A stretch of DNA of 64,000 nucleotides from Bremia lactucae (taxonomy: Eukaryota; Oomycota; Peronosporomycetes; Peronosporales; Peronosporaceae). Position numbers and translations under genes: made by a program. The stretch covers positions 202,853-266,852 of the forward strand of contig NC_090614.1 in the NCBI RefSeq assembly GCF_004359215.1, read 5' to 3'. Under the pieces are notes generated by a model. That model did no database searches, was not told the DNA's origin, and saw only the letters and a list, made by a program, of their open reading frames with translations. Below, in pieces: positions 20,301-31,899 of the stretch (positions are counted from its first letter, which is position 1; the number at the start of each line of letters is the position of its first letter).

Positions 20301-23275
20301 CGAGCAAGATCGACTAAGTGAAATGTCCTTGGCGTACGCTGAAACCATGAGTAAACTTAACACGAAAACAGCGCTGACGTTGAAAACTTATTCAAGAGTG
20401 AGTCAAGATGCTAAACTTGTAAATTTAATCCAGCATTCATTTAACCCGATTTTAATTGACCTTCTCGACAAATGCGAAGACGCACTATTCACTTGTTTCC
20501 AGAAATTATCTCGGCGTTTTGAAGACTTTTCCGAGGAGTTCGAGCATTATCGCAGTGCACTTCTTTCATTTATGGAATATTCAAAAGAGCAGACAATGAC
20601 TGAGGAAGGAAATGCTAGTCCGCAGGATGCTTCGGATCTGTCTATGGACAACTGCGTGACGATTAAATCTGAAAACATTGCGAAAGCAGTAGGCGAAGCT
20701 GTCGTTGCCGTCCGTCATCCTGCTTCCGGGGATGCTGATAAGCTTGTTGACGAAGGAGAAGTTGCCGTTTTCGAAGAAGGTGATGGTGTTAGTGAATTAG
20801 ATGATAGCATAGGGCTTCGAAACGCATACGTTAGCTTTTATGTCAGTGAAATGGAAGCCCTGTGGAAAGAGCGAAGTTCTTCGCTGGAAATGCTGCAGGC
20901 AATACAGCGCTCATTACTGCATGCGTCGCTTGAGGCAGAGACATCTACCGAAACTTCAGTGGAACCGGAAATGTGGAAGTCTTATGTAGCAAAGCGGAAG
21001 CCTTCTGAGTCTGAAGATGTTGAGATGACGGCTGGAGATATCGAGGCTGACAATAAATCGAGCGATTCTACAGGAACGGATGCGCAAGTCAACGTAAAAG
21101 CTGACGATGAATGTAAAGATTCTGCAGGAGCCGAAGTGTCAGTTAACGCAAATGCTGCCGATGTTGTGACATCATTGATGAAAAATAAGCCAATAATTGC
21201 CAAAGAAGCATTGAAATTTGAAAATGGGAAAGAAGCGCAGGAAAGCGTCATCGATGTTTGTGTTCGAACAGATGATGTGCCATGCAAAATCGAGATCAAT
21301 CAAGGCAGCAGTGAATTTAGCTTGAAAGTTAAGTCGCTTCAGCAGGAGGTATCTGGAAAATTTAGACGGGAGCAGGAGCTTCGTGAAGCTATTGAGTTTT
21401 GTTTAGCTCAGTGGCAGCGCATCGAATGGCCGGCGGAGCTCAATTCTATGTTTTTCAAACCAACCATTACCACTATGTTGGGTGCGTCCTCAGTGATCAA
21501 GAGTGAGCTGATGAAATCCAATTTTGATCATGACGAAAAGAAATCGAACAATGTTTCGTCCCTTAGCGTCATGGATGAGTTGAAACGAATAATGATCGAC
21601 TTGACCCAGGATCAAGTAGCTCCTGTGCCGCCACCAGTTGAGCCTACAACGTTGGTGTTGTATCACCCTGTCTTCATTAATCATCAGACACCGAAGAATC
21701 ACCCTGAATGCCCTGAGCGCATTGACGTGAGTGAATTGATTTTTTATGTTTTGTTGGACTATTTAACCATAAATTTTATTCGATGATGTTGCGCAGCGAG
21801 TCGTAAATATTCTGAATTCGCTGATTAAAAGGCACCGAGAAACCCTCAAGCTAGATCGTCTTTCGATGTCACCAGATGAGTTATGCCCGCCTGAAACTAC
21901 ACTACTTATGGTACACTCCCCAACATACTTACGACAACTGAAGGAGCGATCGATCGAAGCCGGTTTGCAACCTGCTTCATCCCCTTCAGCGTCAGCTTCG
22001 TCGCCATCCTCTCGCGCTCTCGTGTTCGAATCGGACTCTGGGATTTCTGACGAGACTTCAAGTTGCGGAGACCGAAGAAAGAAAGGACGAACGCTGCTTG
22101 CTGGTGCATTTGGCGCTGCGAGTCTCGAGCAGAATGGTATTGAGCTGGACACGTTTGTTAGCAGCAAATCGTGGGATGTCGCTCGTGCTGCTGCGGGAAC
22201 AGTTTGTCACGCAGTGGACCAGGTCGTGCGCAAGGAATACCACAACGCCGTGTGTTTAGTTCGTCCTCCTGGGCACCATGTTGGCCGCCATGGCCGGCCG
22301 CAAAACGCTCCTTCGTCAGGTTTCTGCTTGCTGAATAATGTCGTGATCGGTGCAACGCATGCTCGGCTGTACCCGTGGATACGCAAGATCGCAGTGCTAG
22401 ATTGGGATATTCACCACGGAAATGGCACGGAAGAGTTGCTACAGGATGACCCAGATGCGTTTTTTGCATCCATTCATTTGTATTCGTCTGGAAAATATTT
22501 TCCAGGTACGGGGAAATCGTGTGAAACTGGCAATCGAGTTAATGTGGCGCTTGAGAACACGGGGGCAGGAAGCGGTTCGATGGCTTTTAGAGCTGCACTT
22601 GAGTTAAAAGTCCTGCCGGCAATGCGAGCGTTCCATCCAGATATAATCTTTATCTCAGCTGGTTTCGACGGCCATCGCGATGATATTATCGGTGGAGTTG
22701 CGGCTGTTAACAATCCAAATGTGCCTGCCGGATACGTGGAAGAAGACTATGCGTGGGCCACATTAGAGGTGCTGAAGTTGGCTGCAGATGTGTGTGACGG
22801 CCGCATCGTTTCAGTGCTGGAGGGAGGGTATGATGTGCGCTGCGAAACGAATTCACTAGCCAAGTCCGTTGCTGCGCACGTGGCAGCGATTGCAGCTTAC
22901 GAGGCAGCCCGTCGAATGTCTGGTGCGAGCGTTTCTATCGACGTCGAGATGAAAGATGAGGAACCTTCTGCTTTCTCTGGCTTAAACACGTCGCCTCTTG
23001 GTGATATTGGCATCAAGTCAGAACACGAATCAGAGACAAAGCCTGTAAGTTTACTGGAAAAGCTTTTGTCGACAGATCTTGACAACGCAAATGTCATCGA
23101 CGACGAAGACCACGACGACGAAATTAGCCAAGAATCCCCCAGCGGCGAAGACGAGAGCATCGACATGGAGGATGAAAACACTGGCGAGGAGGAGGACGAT
23201 ACCAATGCCACAATGGCTGACGCAGCCAAACTTTCTTATCATGAGAATGGCGCCATGGATGTCGATGACTGTTAA
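17312..23275 (+). CDS. PHD finger - two AP2 domains - coiled coil - histone deacetylase fusion protein
   Basis: Three-exon model: 17312-17386, 17449-21726, 21797-23275; introns of 62 bp (GTGCGT...CATCAG) and 70 bp (GTGAGT...GCGCAG), both phase 0; about 1943 residues. A PHD finger lies at residues 36-80 (CAVCG...CDGCDGEYHSYC...CKRC), an AP2/ERF domain at about 138-197 (KYRGVSKVYMK, WQGFKYLQLGTF), an Arg-Gly-rich tract at about 236-254, and a second AP2 at about 296-357. A long acidic middle with helical stretches follows, then a zinc-dependent deacetylase from about 1430. Catalytic motifs are intact: RPPGHH (His 1611/1612), DWDIHHGNGT (zinc ligands Asp1655, His1657), SAGFDGH (Asp1742) and LEGGY (Tyr1796). 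The C-terminus is very acidic. Known roles: PHD reads histone tails, AP2 binds DNA, HDAC removes acetyl groups. Inferred: a self-targeting nuclear repressor. The second-exon joint fuses PECPERID to RVVNILNSL, which supports the splice. The start is less certain; another ATG lies at 17342. Confidence 0.9.
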
Positions 23276-23367
23276 AAATGGCTACTTCTCATGACATTTA
23301 GTATGATTGGATACAAATCGATTTTATTAGGAACTCGGTGTTGTGTTCTTTTTTATTTTCCCTTGAA

Positions 23368-24673
23368 ATGAGTGACCCCTTCTATCTAGCGGATATCTTG
23401 CTGGGTCGTGTGGGCGTGCTGCGCTCCACGGCAGAGAGTATTATCCTGGAACTGAGCCACGCACGTTCCAAGATTGAGTCTAAGCAGCCAAATGATGATG
23501 CCTTGCGCTTATCCATCAAGAACAAGCTGGAGCGTGTGCAAACTAATCTCAAACTGCTACGCAAACTCGTGCCAGAATTTGGTAAACCTATAAGCTGTTC
23601 TGTAAAGTGCTCGTGCACCTGCTAATTTTATTGTGCTGTCTCTAGATGGAAAGACAAAACCCATTGAGAGTGTGAATCAAACACATCGTAACCTCATGCT
23701 CGAATATAATTGGAAAAACCAGGTACAGGACATGGGTATTAAGGCGCAGATTGTCTTTTTGGAGCAGCTGAGTGGTGCTTTTCCTCGACTTGAGATGCTG
23801 GGCGATGTACGGTGCCCACCCACCCCCAATAGCCTATTTGTTCCGAAGTCTCACAAGCGCGGCCGTGTATTCGACCCGTACGGAGAGAAGCAACCAGCCA
23901 CGCTGAATGAAATGATGGATTACATGATGGCCAAGAACCGCAAGCTGAAGTTTTATAAGCACGCTGAGACAACGCGCGGGGGTCGTCGCGTCATCAAGTC
24001 TATTAAGTGCGAGATTAATAAGGAGCTGACGGTGCATCTAAGCTTCTGTCCGCCTGTTCCAGAGAGCGGTCCAACTGGGGAATCTGGTGTAGCCGCCAGC
24101 CCCATGACACCTTCGACGCCAACATCCCCTGCATTTAGCAGTGGCCGTTTGCGTAGTACTCGCAGTAAACAAAAGAAAACTCAACAGCAGCTTTTCAAGA
24201 AGAAAAAAGGGGATATGCTCACAAAGGCTAAACTTGCCGCTGAAGAGGCTACTAAGATGGAGCTGGAAGAGCTGAAGCAGCGCATTGCAGACGCACGCGA
24301 GGCAATCAAAGAACAGGAGCAGGCTCGTGCCGCTGGCTTGCAGGTAACGAGGTACATCCAGCGACTCTCAATCTTCCCATTCAACGAAGCTGCCCCGCTT
24401 GGTGCATGGTCCGAGTCATCTCATAATTTCTTTCGTCTTATCACGCTCCACGGCCGCGAAGCTTTAAATCAATTTCGTAAACAGCAACCGGAAACGTGTT
24501 TCTACTACCTTTTCACGTGGCTTGGCTACTACGACAAGATATACCAGACTCCTTGCTCTGTGTGTAAAAAGCTGCTTACGAAAGAGAATGAAGACTGGGC
24601 GTACGTTCCTCCGTCCTTCCGCGACTACGCCAACGGTCAAGCCTTCCACTTCAAGTGCCTGCCAATAGAGTGA
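23368..24673 (+). CDS. MED27: Mediator complex subunit 27
   Basis: Two exons, 23368-23581 and 23646-24673, with a 64-bp intron (GTAAAC...CTCTAG). The split codon restores EFDGKTKPIES; about 413 residues. The N-terminal helices (LLGRVGVLRSTAESIILEL, then NKLERVQTNLKLLRKLVPEF) and the C-terminal zinc-like motif (CSVCKKLL...HFKCLP) are the marks of MED27. In the family this subunit sits in the Mediator tail/upper region and helps transmit activator signals to RNA polymerase II. A lysine-rich, coiled-coil middle (KKTQQQLFKKKKGD, then a long Glu/Ala helix) is longer than in animal proteins. It starts only 92 bp after the deacetylase stop on the same strand. AATAAA at 24721-24726 and 24738-24743 are likely polyadenylation signals. 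Confidence 0.85.
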
Positions 24674-24767
24674 AGAAGCTATATCGTCAAAGTTGCGGAT
24701 GCTTTACGTACTCAGAACATAATAAAGGTCAGTGTTTAATAAAGATTTATTCATCTGTAGCAGCTCT

Positions 24768-25639
24768 TTATTCAAGTTTAATAGGAAGCAAACGATCGAA
24801 TGCTGCATGTCTCGTTTCGTGCAGTTTGATTTTGTTTTCTGCCAACTCTCGCGGTGTGACAGTATCGGCTGACAGTGGCGGCTGAGTATTAGTAAAATCA
24901 TATTTGTTAGCTAGATCCATTGCATCGTAGGCTTCGGCAACTAGAGCTGCATTTCATAATTTATCAAAGTAGTGCAGTTAGCAACATTTCGGTCACAAAT
25001 TCAAAAATAGTGTCATATTACCTGCACACGGAAAGAAAGGCGTGACACCAAAGCATGGATTCATAATATATTTTGAGCCAAGCATTGCCGACATTGTTTG
25101 ACGAAGCGAGGTTCGACTTTTTCGACCGACATTTTCAACGACGAAGGCTTTGGCAGCTTCCTGCATTTTTTTGGAGCGCTGCAACAGAGCTTAGATCATA
25201 AGAATGGGCTTCTGATATTGTTTAAACGACACGCTACCTCGACGTTAAGTGTGAGCACGGAAATTTCCGTAGCTTGGGATGTTAAAATGCGTGCGCTGTA
25301 AGGACGACATTGCACCTTGTTTAACGTCTCCTCCACGATATACTTGCGACCTAATCGATCCACATAGATCCACCCGCAGTGGTCAAAGCGTGAACGTAGA
25401 TGCTTACGCATAATCCAGGTGTGAAGTGCTGCCAGAGGCTGCAGGGCCGTCAGCTTGCGCTGAAAAAAGACGAGGTCGCCCGTCTCGAGCGTTTCCATAA
25501 TAATGTCATTCATAGTACCAGTTATAAACTGGAAGTTTCTTTCACCGTGACTTTGGTGGCGAGCGCGCATAAGGCTTGCATTGCCGCTCCAAGCAACGAC
25601 ACCAGCCACTGGGAGCAACGTCAGTAATCTGGTAGCCAT
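24768..25639 (-). CDS. Permuted papain-like (C92/YiiX-type) hydrolase, three exons
   Basis: Exons are 25639-25238, 25178-25022 and 24946-24768 on the minus strand, with introns of 59 and 75 bp (GTAGCG...TTGCAG; GTAATA...ATGCAG). All phases agree; 245 residues. The N-terminus is hydrophobic (LLTLLPVAGVVAW), a signal or membrane anchor. Then come ETGDLVFFQRK (about 52-62), the proposed catalytic His in FDHCGWIYVD (His87) with VEET after it, and, across the last splice, the proposed nucleophile Cys185 in PCAALVAEAYDAMDLA. His before Cys is the circularly permuted papain order of NlpC/P60 relatives. Substrate unknown; such enzymes hydrolyse amides, esters or thioesters. Its 3' end converges on MED27 (95 bp between stop codons), with TTTATT at 24747-24752 as its polyadenylation signal. 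A gypsy LTR begins 95 bp upstream of its ATG. Confidence 0.65.
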
Positions 25640-25734
25640 TTTTGATCAGCAAAATATACGCTTTAAAAATTTGACAAGCAGAAAAACCTCCTAGATCTGC
25701 TTGTTCTTTAGTGAGCACTACTTCTGTAACGGTG

Positions 25735-26153
25735 TATCGTTCCATGAAGTTAACACTTAAAAAGGTTGTTAATTAATATATTGTCTAAAGGGTAGATAAT
25801 ATTTGGAGAATATATTATTACATAGTAATATCTCTAAAGGCTTATCCATTGGTAGATATAGACCATTATATCTACTTTCTCCGCGGTCCAGTCAGCGCTG
25901 GACGCGCGCAAATAGAAAGACAGATAAGACTTTTAGTACATATTTTGTATAAGTTTATAATTAAGTTAGTATTAAGTAGATAGACAAAAATAACTCAATT
26001 ATATTGATACAGTTTTTGATTAACTCTCTTTAAGGCAAGTGTTATAAAGAGAGTCGTGCAGTGACGTGAGGCACCACTCGCACTGAGGCAGTGCGAAGTG
26101 GACTTGTACTGAAGCAGTACAAGTCAGTAGTGCCCCATTACACCTGGTAGCAC
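25735..26153 (+). mobile_element. 5' LTR and primer binding site of gypsy element B2
   Basis: TGTAACGGTGTATCG starts the LTR at 25735 and GCCCCATTACA ends it at 26142 (408 bp). It is colinear with the family-B LTR at 6458-6894. The primer binding site TGGTAGCAC is at 26145-26153. Confidence 0.85.
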
Positions 26154-26169
26154 TTTGTACGTTTCGCGT

Positions 26170-27240
26170 GATAGCTACTCCTTTCTAAGTGACACAGAAT
26201 GGAGTGCGGTTGAACGATGCCATCTTGGCCATGCTGTCCGGTTTGGACAGAGATGCCCTCCATTCAGCCATCACCAAGCTCATACAACATGAACTTGACG
26301 AGGCGAAGGAGAAGGTAGCCTTGCTTGATCAGCAAGGCTCTCAACAGGCAGAACTGTTCAGGTTACAATTGGTACAGACCCCTGTACCTGGGATGACGCA
26401 CACGCGTCGTCCTAAAACCTTAGAGATTGTATAGGGGAGTCGAAGAAGACTCCCTCTTAAGATAGTTTGTCGAGTTGGACGATGCCATAAGGGCTCGTCA
26501 TATCGTCAGCGACCAAATGCAAGTCGCATTTGCTCAGTCAAATTTGGCAGGTCGTGCCAAAACTTGGGCACTAGGCCTTGAGTTGCGCGACCCATATGTC
26601 TTTGGGTCGCTAGAGACTCTTAAAGCCCGGCTCAAACAGGCATTTGAACCGCCTAGGGCTGAGTTTAGAGCTCGATGAGAGCTTCTAAAACTCAAGCAAG
26701 GCAAGCGTGATGTTCACGCTTATACCCAGCACATACGACTCTTAGCGAGTTGCATTACGAACAACCCAGTTCATGAACACACGTTGGGTTACGGTGTTCA
26801 TGCAAGGTCTCACGGATGGTCCCGTAAAGACCGACCTGTTCTGCTTGGAACTAGATACGCTTGAAGAAGCAATATCCGTTGCGGAACAGGAGGACTTTAG
26901 CTTGAGACAGGCTCAAGCTAAGTCGTCATCATATCGTCCTCCAAGACGACGCGAATTGGGAGGTCCAGAACCTATGGACCTTTCTTATGTCGAAAGCGAG
27001 AAACCTCGCTTGTCGAACAGCAAGCAATTGCAGAAATGTAATCGCTGTCAAAAGTTAGTAACTACGCTCATTAGTGAAGTGCTCCAAGCCCAGTACCGAG
27101 AGGTACTGAACGTAATTATGGACCGAATGGCAAAAAGGGCAACGGTCGCGGGTCCGACGTTGTTGCGAAATCGCAACAACGAGGCGGACCGCCAAAAAAC
27201 GGTCGGGGTCAGTAGGGGTGCAATGCCCTACTGATCCAGC
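26170..27240 (+). pseudogene. gag of gypsy element B2
   Basis: Successive frames (26189-26434, 26475-26678, 26773-27234) give a typical retrotransposon capsid protein. It has a helical N-terminus (KLIQHELDEAKEKVALLDQQ), a capsid core (QMQVAFAQSNLAGRAKTWAL, VFGSLETLKARLKQAF), VTVFMQGLTDGPVKTDLF, and a nucleocapsid start with KCNRCQK, the first half of a zinc knuckle. PEPMDLSYVE is the usual linker before it. An in-frame stop after EFRAR and two shifts make it non-functional. Confidence 0.8.
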
Positions 27241-27275
27241 AACCTCAAGAGAATTTGCAAATATCTTGACTAAAG

Positions 27276-27504
27276 TTGCTCCAGACACACATCACCTTGA
27301 AGTTAAAAGTGACAAATGATTTGTCACTTAGAGCCCTAGTGGACTGTGGAGCGTCGAATAAATTTATTCGTCGCCAGTCGCTAGAGGGTCGTAGGCTTAA
27401 ATATGTTGAGCGCGACATCCCTCCAACGAGGATGACGGTGCGTCTAGCGACAGGCGCATCGATAACAGTAATGAAACGCGTAGTGAAATTTCACTACACG
27501 TTAA
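27276..27504 (+). pseudogene. Aspartic protease of gypsy element B2, cut by an assembly gap
   Basis: LRALVDCGASNKFIRR is the retropepsin active site, in the D-C-G variant instead of D-S/T-G. RLATGASITVMKRVVKFHY follows. The same D-x-G-A-S-x-N/K-F signature occurs in the protease of the other gypsy copies. The second half is in the gap. Confidence 0.75.
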
Positions 27505-28325
27505 NNNNNNNNNNNNNNNNNNNNNNNNNNNNNNNNNNNNNNNNNNNNNNNNNNNNNNNNNNNNNNNNNNNNNNNNNNNNNNNNNNNNNNNNNNNNNNNN
27601 NNNNNNNNNNNNNNNNNNNNNNNNNNNNNNNNNNNNNNNNNNNNNNNNNNNNNNNNNNNNNNNNNNNNNNNNNNNNNNNNNNNNNNNNNNNNNNNNNNNN
27701 NNNNNNNNNNNNNNNNNNNNNNNNNNNNNNNNNNNNNNNNNNNNNNNNNNNNNNNNNNNNNNNNNNNNNNNNNNNNNNNNNNNNNNNNNNNNNNNNNNNN
27801 NNNNNNNNNNNNNNNNNNNNNNNNNNNNNNNNNNNNNNNNNNNNNNNNNNNNNNNNNNNNNNNNNNNNNNNNNNNNNNNNNNNNNNNNNNNNNNNNNNNN
27901 NNNNNNNNNNNNNNNNNNNNNNNNNNNNNNNNNNNNNNNNNNNNNNNNNNNNNNNNNNNNNNNNNNNNNNNNNNNNNNNNNNNNNNNNNNNNNNNNNNNN
28001 NNNNNNNNNNNNNNNNNNNNNNNNNNNNNNNNNNNNNNNNNNNNNNNNNNNNNNNNNNNNNNNNNNNNNNNNNNNNNNNNNNNNNNNNNNNNNNNNNNNN
28101 NNNNNNNNNNNNNNNNNNNNNNNNNNNNNNNNNNNNNNNNNNNNNNNNNNNNNNNNNNNNNNNNNNNNNNNNNNNNNNNNNNNNNNNNNNNNNNNNNNNN
28201 NNNNNNNNNNNNNNNNNNNNNNNNNNNNNNNNNNNNNNNNNNNNNNNNNNNNNNNNNNNNNNNNNNNNNNNNNNNNNNNNNNNNNNNNNNNNNNNNNNNN
28301 NNNNNNNNNNNNNNNNNNNNNNNNN
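27505..28325. other. Assembly gap (821 N)
   Basis: All bases are N. The gap replaces the end of the protease and the linker of element B2. Confidence 0.99.
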
Positions 28326-29430
28326 GGATCGAGAGTAGGCGCTTCTACTCTTGATCTGTATGCGCCTCCGAAGTTAACTTCGGAGATAACTCAATTACCA
28401 ACCCTAGAACCTAAGCGGTTCTTGAGAGATCTGCATTGTGGGAAAATCAAGCAGATCTGCGTACTCGTCACAGAGGACGATTACGTAACCGACATTCGGT
28501 CAGCGGTAATTTTTGCAGAGAACGAACGGGTTCTCAGCAGCTCATCGATGGACGGAAGTGTCCTCGATGTGAAGACTCGGATTGAAAGATACACTACTCA
28601 ATCTTGGGAGTCACTCAAGGTAAATCCTCTGTACGAGGATTTAATAGAATTCAGGTAGTATTCCCTGAAGCAGTACCATGCGAGTTGCCTAAGGATAAAG
28701 GCACTCGACATGAGATCGAGCTCAAACCCGGCTCGAAGTACTGTGTCATGAAGCAGTGGCCACTGCCCCTGTGAACAAGTACTTGGGATCGATAAATTTT
28801 TTATCGATCGATTTAAAGCGGGCCATGTGAGGGAGTCAACCTCCCAACATAGCGCTCCGATTTTCTGTGTGCGAAAGGCCACAGAGGGTGGCGGATAGTG
28901 CGTGCATTTAAAAAACTGAATGCTGCAACGGAACCGGCTCAAACGCCAATACCTAAAAAAGACGTAATCATAGATGGTATTTTTTTTCTAAGAGTACCAT
29001 CTTTTCGTTTATGGATCTGATGGATTGATTTTATCAGATCCTTATGCGTGAACGGGACATCCCGTACACAGCAGTGAGCACTCTTAGCGGGATGCTCTGG
29101 GAATGGCTAGTAATGCCACAGGGTCTAAGTAACACTCATGCAACATTTAAAGATGCGTAACGAATCTGTTGAGACCGGTGCGACAATTCGCACTGAGTTA
29201 TTTTGACGATGTATTCGTCCATAGCCGAGCCATGGACGGAAAGACGGACGTGGAAGTTCATAAAACTCACGTTCGTCAGGTTCTAACACTTATGCGAAAG
29301 CATAAGTTGTACGCAAATCTTAAGAAGTGTGTATTCGCTGCAAGCGAAATACCACTTCTTCGGTGCATCGTCAGTAAACACGGCGTGCACCCTGATCCCG
29401 AAAAGATCAAGGCAATTATCGACTAGCTAG
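28326..29430 (+). pseudogene. Reverse transcriptase of gypsy element B2
   Basis: The pre-RT linker (28326-28658, ending SWESLKVNPLYEDLIEF) is open. The RT body from 28660 is full of stops, but recognisable pieces are GHVRESTSQHSAPIFCVRKA near 28830 and the palm with LSYFDDVFVHSRAMDGKTDV (29195-29255), so the YFDD active site is intact. HKLYANLKKCVFAASEIPLL follows. Colinear with the minus-strand copy at 29794-30600. Confidence 0.75.
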
Positions 29431-29730
29431 TTCCAGTCGATGTCAAGGGACTCAGAAAGTTCCTTGGATTAGCGGCGTACTTGCACAAATACTCCCGCAA
29501 TTATGCCGAGATGACGGTACATCTCTCTCCTCTCTTGGAAAAGACGAGAAATGGATGGAACGCTGATTGTCAGCGTTCCTTTGACGGCATCGAGCAAAGC
29601 TTGATGCAATCGCCAAGATGGGCGATTGCAGATCAAGACAGACCATTTCATGTGATCTGTGACGCCAGCGATTTCGCAATCGGCTGTGCGTTAATGCAAT
29701 ACGATACAGCTGACAATCAGCATTCCATGA
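29431..29730 (+). pseudogene. RNase H start of gypsy element B2, truncated
   Basis: The frame 29450-29730 has LRKFLGLAAYLHKYSRNYAE and FHVICDASDFAIGCALMQYD, the beginning of the RNase H with its first catalytic Asp. It breaks off near 29730, where the sequence turns into the complementary strand of another element. Confidence 0.7.
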
Positions 29731-30640
29731 CCAATTTTCATTTTTCTTAAACAAAGAAGTAAGGTGTACTCTCATCTCGGCATAATTGCGTGATTACTTG
29801 TGCAGATGCGCCGCTAAACCGAGAAACTTTTTAAGTCCCTTTACATCGACTGGCACAGACCAATTGGTGATCGCCTTGATCTTTTCTGAATCCGGGCGTA
29901 CACCGTGTTTACCTACGATGCACCCAAGATGTGGCATTTCGCTTGCAGAAAATATACACTTCTTGAGATTTGCATACAACTTGTGTTTACGCGTAAATGT
30001 AAGAACATTTCGCACGTGGGTACGATGTAATTCAACATCCGACGTTCCGCTCATAGCTCTGCTATGAGCGAAGACGTCATCAAAATAGCTCGGTGCAAAA
30101 TCCCGCACCGATCTCAACAGATTGGTTACACATCTGCTAAATGTCGCAGGGGCATTACTAAGTCCATGTAGCATGACTAGCCACTTCCATAGCATTCCAC
30201 TTGGGGTGCTTGCTGGTGCTTACTGCTCTGAACGGGGTTTCCTGTTCACGCATGACGATTTAATAAAATTCATTCATCAGGTCCATTCACGGAAAGATAG
30301 TACTTTTTGACATACCAGCAATGATTACGTCTTTTCGTGGTATTGGCATTTGAGCCGGTACCGTTGCAGCGCTCAATTTATTGAGTGCATGCACAATCCG
30401 CCACCCTCCTGTTGGCTTACACACACTGAAGGTCGAAGAGCTATGTGAAGAAGTTGATTGCCTTACATGGCTCGCTATTGAGCGTCGGCGTATAATTTGC
30501 CGATCGCTATTACTTGTTTACGAGGCAATGGCCATTGCTTCATGACAAAGTATTCGAACCTGGAATTAGGTCGATTTCGTGTCGAGTGCCTGTATCCATA
30601 GGCACTCGCACGGTAGAGATTTAGGGGAGACATCCTTAAA
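29730..30640 (-). pseudogene. Reverse transcriptase and RNase H start of gypsy element C2
   Basis: The minus frame 30195-29794 has MLWKWLVMLHGLSNAPATFS, the active site PSYFDDVFAHSRAM and HKLYANLKKCIFSASEMPHL; the RNase H entry NYAEMRVHLTSLFKKNENW reaches 29730. Upstream, from about 30600, are the RT fingers (AGHV..., PTGGWRIVHALNKLSAAT) with shifts. YFDD is intact, but the ORF is broken and truncated. Confidence 0.75.
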
Positions 30641-31480
30641 TTCTATTAAATCATTATATTGAAGGTTTGTCTTTAAAGACTCCCAGGATTGGGACATAAA
30701 ACGTTCAATTCGAGTCTTCTCATCGAGAACACTTTCCTCCATCGATTAGCTGCTGGAAATCCGTTGGGTTTCAGGAAATACTATTGCCGACCGATTATAG
30801 GCCATGTAGTTGTCATCTGTGACAAGTACGCATATCTGCTTGACTTTGTCACTACGCAGATCACGCAAGAACTGTTTCATTTCTAGCGTTGGCAATTAAG
30901 TTATCTCCGAAGTTAACTTCGGCGGCGCTAATAGATCACAGGTATAAGCGCCTACATTTTATCCATTGTTTACTAAGACATTGATTGTCTCAGTTTCCTC
31001 TTTGGAAATTATTTTTAAACGTATCTGGGAATCATTCCCACAGGTTGTTGGGGACTTATTCCATCAAGTTTATGTTGGGGAGTATCCTCCCCAACTGCCT
31101 CAAGCTGTGGTTGCGCTAGCACATCGAGATCCTCTACGATCGACTCTCCAGTCGATCTAGGACTTTTGCACTGTCTCTTATAGCGGGCGTTTTAAGCTTT
31201 CTCGGATGTTGCTTTTCAAGCACGCATCCTTGTTTCGTACCGCTCAACTATTCGAGCGGGCGAACTTCGACGCTACCTGTGCTCGCGCACAACCGTCGGG
31301 ATCTAACACCATAGTGTTAAGCATTAGCACAAAGGTCTTGTGCAGTCATGCTAACGACCGAACGCAAGTGAGCCATCGCACTCACTCGTAGGACATCCAC
31401 ACGCTTGTGGATGCTCCAAGACGTTCATCAGTTGGCCATCTGATGAAGAAGAGACAGGCATCGTCACGGCTTCATGCTGC
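30641..31480 (-). pseudogene. Protease-RT linker of gypsy element C2
   Basis: Minus-strand frames through this stretch are broken. They are colinear with 55420-56240 of element C3, including the repeated Cys-Ala-rich pieces (CARAQVASK) and the block before the RT. No catalytic domain is expected here. Plus-strand ORFs in this span are shadows. Confidence 0.5.
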
Positions 31481-31760
31481 CAATTTATACATGACTTTTA
31501 CTTTCTGCGCCATGGTAATCCAATGATTACATTAAATTTGTTATTCAAATCAAGTTAGATGTAATCTTCGTCGTACTGTGTACCCTTTAACGTGCATCGG
31601 ATACCATTTAAAAGTTTCCTTACTGTTACAAATGCGCCTGTTGCTAGACGCACTGTCATCCTCGTTCGAGGGATATCGCGCTCAACGAACTTGGGAGCCT
31701 GCAATCTCCTAGCGATTGGCGTCGAATAAAATTATACGACATCCCACAAATATCTAGGGA
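31480..31760 (-). pseudogene. Protease of gypsy element C2, degraded
   Basis: Minus-strand pieces near 31735-31600 read RRQSLEIAG and then the RMTVRLATGAFVTV-like block in shifted frames. They match the better copies at 27350 and 56520. The catalytic D-x-G triplet is not readable. Confidence 0.5.
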
Positions 31761-31899
31761 TTACAGTGGCAACTTAATTGACACATTTAATTTTGGGTTT
31801 TGGGGTCAACCTCATCCCCTGGAGCAGTTACGCACAATGTTTGTATGTGAGGAGCAAAAGCTCCCCTAAGGGTGAAGTCCCCCTGTTTCCGCAATAGAG

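Larger units (their letters stand above)
25735..29730 (+). mobile_element. Gypsy element B2, 3'-truncated
   Basis: 5' LTR, primer site, gag, protease, RT and the start of RNase H in order. Integrase, the antisense ORF and the 3' LTR are absent because the copy ends at a head-to-head junction with element C2. Confidence 0.8.

Noticed and set aside
22058..23242. Minus-strand ORFs inside the deacetylase gene
   Set aside because: These are shadows of a well-supported coding sequence with biased codon use.
27276..28658. 460-codon ORF across 27.3-28.7 kb
   Set aside because: It crosses the 821-base gap. The protease start and the pre-RT linker are real, but their continuity is not shown.
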